DNA from: JANQPX01 sp965222015
GTDB taxonomy: Bacteria > Pseudomonadota > Alphaproteobacteria > Geminicoccales > Geminicoccaceae
DNA length: 64,000 nucleotides
Direction of reading: 5' to 3'
Assembly: GCA_965222015.1 (NCBI GenBank)
Contig: CBDCTL010000022.1
Coordinates: 496,001 to 560,000 of the forward strand
Under the pieces are notes generated by a model. It was not told where the DNA came from. It saw only the letters and a list, made by a program, of their open reading frames with translations, and ran no database searches. A program made the translations under genes and the position numbers. Below are positions 61,422 to 64,000 of this stretch, piece by piece (positions within the stretch are counted from its first letter, which is position 1; each line of letters begins with the position of its first letter).

Positions 61422-62357
61422 CAACGACGACACGAGAGTGCGATCGGTCCGTGGGCCATCGGCCAGCCCGGGCTCGCGAAATCCCCGCTCATCGCTGTGC
61501 TGGAGCCACGCATTTCATATCACCGAGACTCGGAACTGCGTCGCTCGATCTGCGCTCACCGACCGCCCCCCTACCAAGCCCGAGCCGACGTCAGCACGCC
61601 TCCGCGCGTGCTCCTGTCCCATCAGGGCTCTCCCGCCGGTTTCATCTTGCTCTGGCCCATGCCGGCCGCGACAAACCGCGGCGCGATCCGGCCTTCACGT
61701 CCTCAGAGGGGGGACGCCGTCGAAAGGAGCAAAAAACCTCGTACAGGCTCAAGGGCCAGAGAACCTTCCTGGTGGGGCGCGTCAAGCTCCGGGGAGGAAG
61801 AGGGCGAACTGCGACGATCTCTTTTCGTTGCGCATCGCTCGAGACCGATGACGAATCCTGAGCCGGCCGCAACGTGTCACTTCAATGGACTCCTGCCATG
61901 CAAGCCCCACGTTGCTTCGAAGCATCTTCGTCGCTTGCCGCTTGCGCCGTCACGACCACATCGCATCCACCAAGAAAAGACGACATCATGAATTCGCTCG
62001 GACAGCTTTCGGGAGGCACGCTCCACCAATTTGCTATCACCGCAATTCCTTGTCGATCCGGCGATACACCTGACCGGGAACAGCTCTCGGATCCCCCAAC
62101 GTCCGCCAATTGCCGATGAGCCCGGGGCCATCCTTCTCCGGCGGTTGATGCTACCACGCAGCTTCGGCCGCGGCCGCCGTCTCTCCAGGGGGTTTTCGCC
62201 ATCGTCAGAACGATTGGGGAGTGGTGCCCTCCGGAAAAAACCCGGAGGGTCTGTTCCAAAAAATCGCCGCAGGAATCGGGTGGCGGTCCGTAGGCTGCGC
62301 GGGCAAGGTCTCAAGACTTTCGCGACACATCGACGACATCGTCCGGAGACCGACAGC
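61422..62357. other. 936-bp region without recognisable genes
   Basis: The longest gene-free stretch in the window. Its frames are short and lack the codon pattern of neighbouring genes, and none resembles a known family. It contains a clear hairpin at 62227-62249. It could hold a decayed gene, a small RNA or regulatory DNA for the downstream transporter; I cannot decide between these. Confidence 0.5.
62227..62249. terminator. Strong GC hairpin (possible terminator or RNA stem)
   Basis: CCCTCCGG and CCGGAGGG form a perfect 8-bp stem around an AAAAAAC loop, 109 bp before the EamA gene. There is no proper T-run after it on either strand, so a simple rho-independent terminator is not certain. 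Confidence 0.35.
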
Positions 62358-63338
62358 ATGACCGCCGGCACCCCGTCCATGAGCGCCATAGCCTGGCTTC
62401 TCGTCATCATCCTGTCCGTTCTCTGGGGCGGTTCCTTCTTTTTCGCGGAGCTCGCTCTTCGCGAGCTCCCGCCCTTCACCATCGTCCTCGGCCGGGTCGG
62501 CATCGCGGCGCTTGCCCTTCACCTGCTGCTGCTGGCGAGCGGCAGACGCATGCCCGCCGACATCGGTCTCTGGGCAGCCTTTCTGGCCATGGGCGCGCTC
62601 AACAACCTCATCCCCTTCAGCCTGATCGTCTGGGGTCAGACCGAGATCACCTCCGGCCTCGCTTCGATCCTGAACGCCACGACACCGCTCTTCGCCGTGG
62701 TCGTCGCCCATCTTCTGACCACGGACGAACGGCTTACCGCCAGCCGGTTCGCGGGCGTTCTGGCCGGCTTTGTCGGCGTCGTCGTGATGATCGGCCCCGC
62801 TGCGCTTGCGGGCCTCGGCGGCGAAGCGCTGGCGCAGCTCGCCGTGCTGACCGCAGCCTTTTCCTATGCCCTCGCCGGCATTTTCGGGCGCCGCTTTCGA
62901 GGCCTCGATCCGACCATCATCGCCTGCGGCCAGGTCACCTGCAGTACGGCGCTGCTGATCCCGCTGGTCCTCGCGATCGACCGCCCGTGGATGCTGCCGC
63001 CACCCGGAGCTGCCACCTGGGCAGCCATGATCGGCATCGCCGTCCTGAGCACGGCACTCGCCTATATCCTCTATTTCAGGATCCTGACGCTCGCCGGCGC
63101 CACCAATCTCATGCTCGTCACCTTCCTCATTCCGATCAGCGCACTTCTTCTCGGCATCCTGTTCCTCGGCGAAACCATCACCATCGGCCAGCTCGCCGGC
63201 ATGGCCCTCATCGCCGCCGGCCTCGCCTGTATCGACGGCCGGCTGCTGCCAGCAGCCGGCTGGACTGGACCTCGACACCGGCGGGCGGCGGCGCGGTCGT
63301 CATTCGGCTCCAGGGCGAGGATGACGGAAGAAGGTTAA
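62358..63338 (+). CDS. EamA/DMT-family transporter
   Basis: A 326-residue inner-membrane protein with about ten helices in two EamA repeats (about residues 8-140 and 150-285). The first repeat opens LLVIILSVLWGGSFFFAELAL, and ASILNATTPLFAVVVAHLLTTDERLT is the typical end-of-repeat segment. Such proteins export or import small metabolites; the substrate cannot be read. The basic C-terminal 35 residues extend beyond the family core. I chose the ATG at 62358 as the start nearest the first helix. Confidence 0.85.
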   Translation: MTAGTPSMSAIAWLLVIILSVLWGGSFFFAELALRELPPFTIVLGRVGIAALALHLLLLASGRRMPADIGLWAAFLAMGALNNLIPFSLIVWGQTEITSGLASILNATTPLFAVVVAHLLTTDERLTASRFAGVLAGFVGVVVMIGPAALAGLGGEALAQLAVLTAAFSYALAGIFGRRFRGLDPTIIACGQVTCSTALLIPLVLAIDRPWMLPPPGAATWAAMIGIAVLSTALAYILYFRILTLAGATNLMLVTFLIPISALLLGILFLGETITIGQLAGMALIAAGLACIDGRLLPAAGWTGPRHRRAAARSSFGSRARMTEEG

Positions 63339-63394
63339 CGCCGGGTTAACCGTGATGAAGTTTCTTCGAGAAAAACGCGGGCGCGCGTCGCCCC

Positions 63395-64000
63395 CTAGCT
63401 TGCGGGCAGCGTCACCCTCGCGGCGCCGACGATCGCGCCGTCGCTCGCCCGCTGCAGCAGGACGGCGGCGCCGTCCCGGCTCTCGGCGGCGAGGCGGGCC
63501 AGCGGCAGTTCGGCGCTCATGGCAGAACCGTCATAGCGGCCGAGCTCGGTCAGCTCGCGCACGGCATGATGGTAGGTCAATGTCTTGCCGGCGTTCTCGC
63601 CGCGATCGATCGGGACCTCGTGGACGTCGTCATAGGCTGCCAGCCATAGGACAGCGTCAGTCGCCTCGCCCGCCGGAATGTCGACCCGGGCGCCATCCAG
63701 GCCAAGCTCGAGGCGGCTCGCCTCCGCGCCGATTTCCAGCGCCTGCATCACCCGGGCGCGCTGCGATCCGACCACGTCGATCCGGCCCTGCACCACCATC
63801 TGCGGCGTGTACATCCGGCCCGTGCCGAGCGACCTCGCATAGGCCTCCTGGCGCGCGGTCCCGGCCTCGAGGCCGAGCGTGTCCGGCCAGCCGAGCCGGT
63901 CCCAATAGGTGACGTGAAAGGCGAGCGCCAGCACGTCTTCCCGCGCGATAAGCTCGCCCAGAAGGTCGTCCGCGGGCGGGCAGGAATAGCAGCCCTGCGA
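63395..64000 (-). CDS. DUF1223 family protein (partial, N-terminus missing)
   Basis: The last 201 residues of a DUF1223 protein; the gene enters from the right edge. The visible part begins SQGCYSCPPADDLLGEL, with the family CxxC pair, then LALAFHVTYWDRLGWPDTLG and MYTPQMVVQGR, all typical. The fold is thioredoxin-like and the family is usually exported, but the signal region lies outside the window. Function unknown. It converges on the EamA transporter gene. Confidence 0.88.
   Translation of the reverse strand, partial: SQGCYSCPPADDLLGELIAREDVLALAFHVTYWDRLGWPDTLGLEAGTARQEAYARSLGTGRMYTPQMVVQGRIDVVGSQRARVMQALEIGAEASRLELGLDGARVDIPAGEATDAVLWLAAYDDVHEVPIDRGENAGKTLTYHHAVRELTELGRYDGSAMSAELPLARLAAESRDGAAVLLQRASDGAIVGAARVTLPAS

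Noticed and set aside
61877..62503. Minus-strand frame of about 208 residues before the EamA gene
   Set aside because: Arg/Ser/Pro-rich translation, no domain, and it overlaps the start of the well-supported transporter gene.
1..64000. tRNA, rRNA, CRISPR array, insertion sequence, prophage or integrase
   Set aside because: I scanned for tRNA T-arm patterns, regular spacer repeats, transposase or integrase motifs and saw none that held up.

Overview
The window is a GC-rich bacterial chromosome segment. I place it in the Alphaproteobacteria, probably Hyphomicrobiales-like. The grounds are a CobN-based corrin cluster in alphaproteobacterial style, an alphaproteobacterial-type porin, a CHASE2 adenylate cyclase beside FecR proteins, a thu-like sugar operon, and a palindromic repeat of the GGGCTTGACCCGGGCAT type common in that class. 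No rRNA, tRNA, CRISPR array, insertion sequence or phage gene was recognised. This placement is inference from gene content only.

Layout. 1-3691: a truncated FAD-binding subunit of a molybdenum hydroxylase, an OmpA-like protein with a long coiled coil, and a DUF1932 oxidoreductase. 3885-11737: a compact plus-strand operon that reads as a complete oxalurate branch of purine/allantoin breakdown. It has ureidoglycine-glyoxylate aminotransferase, the three-part oxamate carbamoyltransferase (AllF, AllG and AllH types, with the FdrA C-terminal module split off as its own small gene), carbamate kinase and an HpxW-like oxamate amidohydrolase. 11926-13155: a CinA protein whose C-terminal deamidase domain has lost key residues. 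13437-18801: a signalling island with two FecR proteins, a CHASE2 class III adenylate cyclase and a cyclic-nucleotide-binding EAL phosphodiesterase. 19214-24367: miscellaneous metabolic and membrane genes, including a Tat-exported aldo/keto reductase with two cysteine clusters and an acetolactate-synthase-like enzyme.

24497-33641: a minus-strand sugar island with an ABC transporter (binding protein, two permeases, ATPase), a sugar epimerase-like protein, a Gfo/Idh/MocA dehydrogenase and a ThuA protein, followed by two further NAD(P)-dependent dehydrogenases. 34311-55056: a large cobalamin cluster (cobS, cobB, cbiD, cobK, cobM, cbiG-cobJ fusion, cobI, cobL, cobH, cbiX, cobD, cobQ, cobO, cobN, cobW, cobU), interrupted by a porin and a tiny lipoprotein. 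It mixes aerobic-type parts (CobN, CobK) with parts typical of the anaerobic route (CbiD, CbiG, CbiX). 55172-64000: TlpA-like thioredoxin, DUF3179 protein, pckA with a clear terminator, HugZ-like protein, a metallo-beta-lactamase-fold hydrolase, a long stretch without recognisable genes, an EamA transporter and a truncated DUF1223 protein.

The most notable non-genic signals are a roughly 75-bp dispersed repeat with a hairpin head present in at least five copies, a 74-bp tandem duplication at the allG/allF junction, and a perfect CRP-type palindrome upstream of the porin gene.
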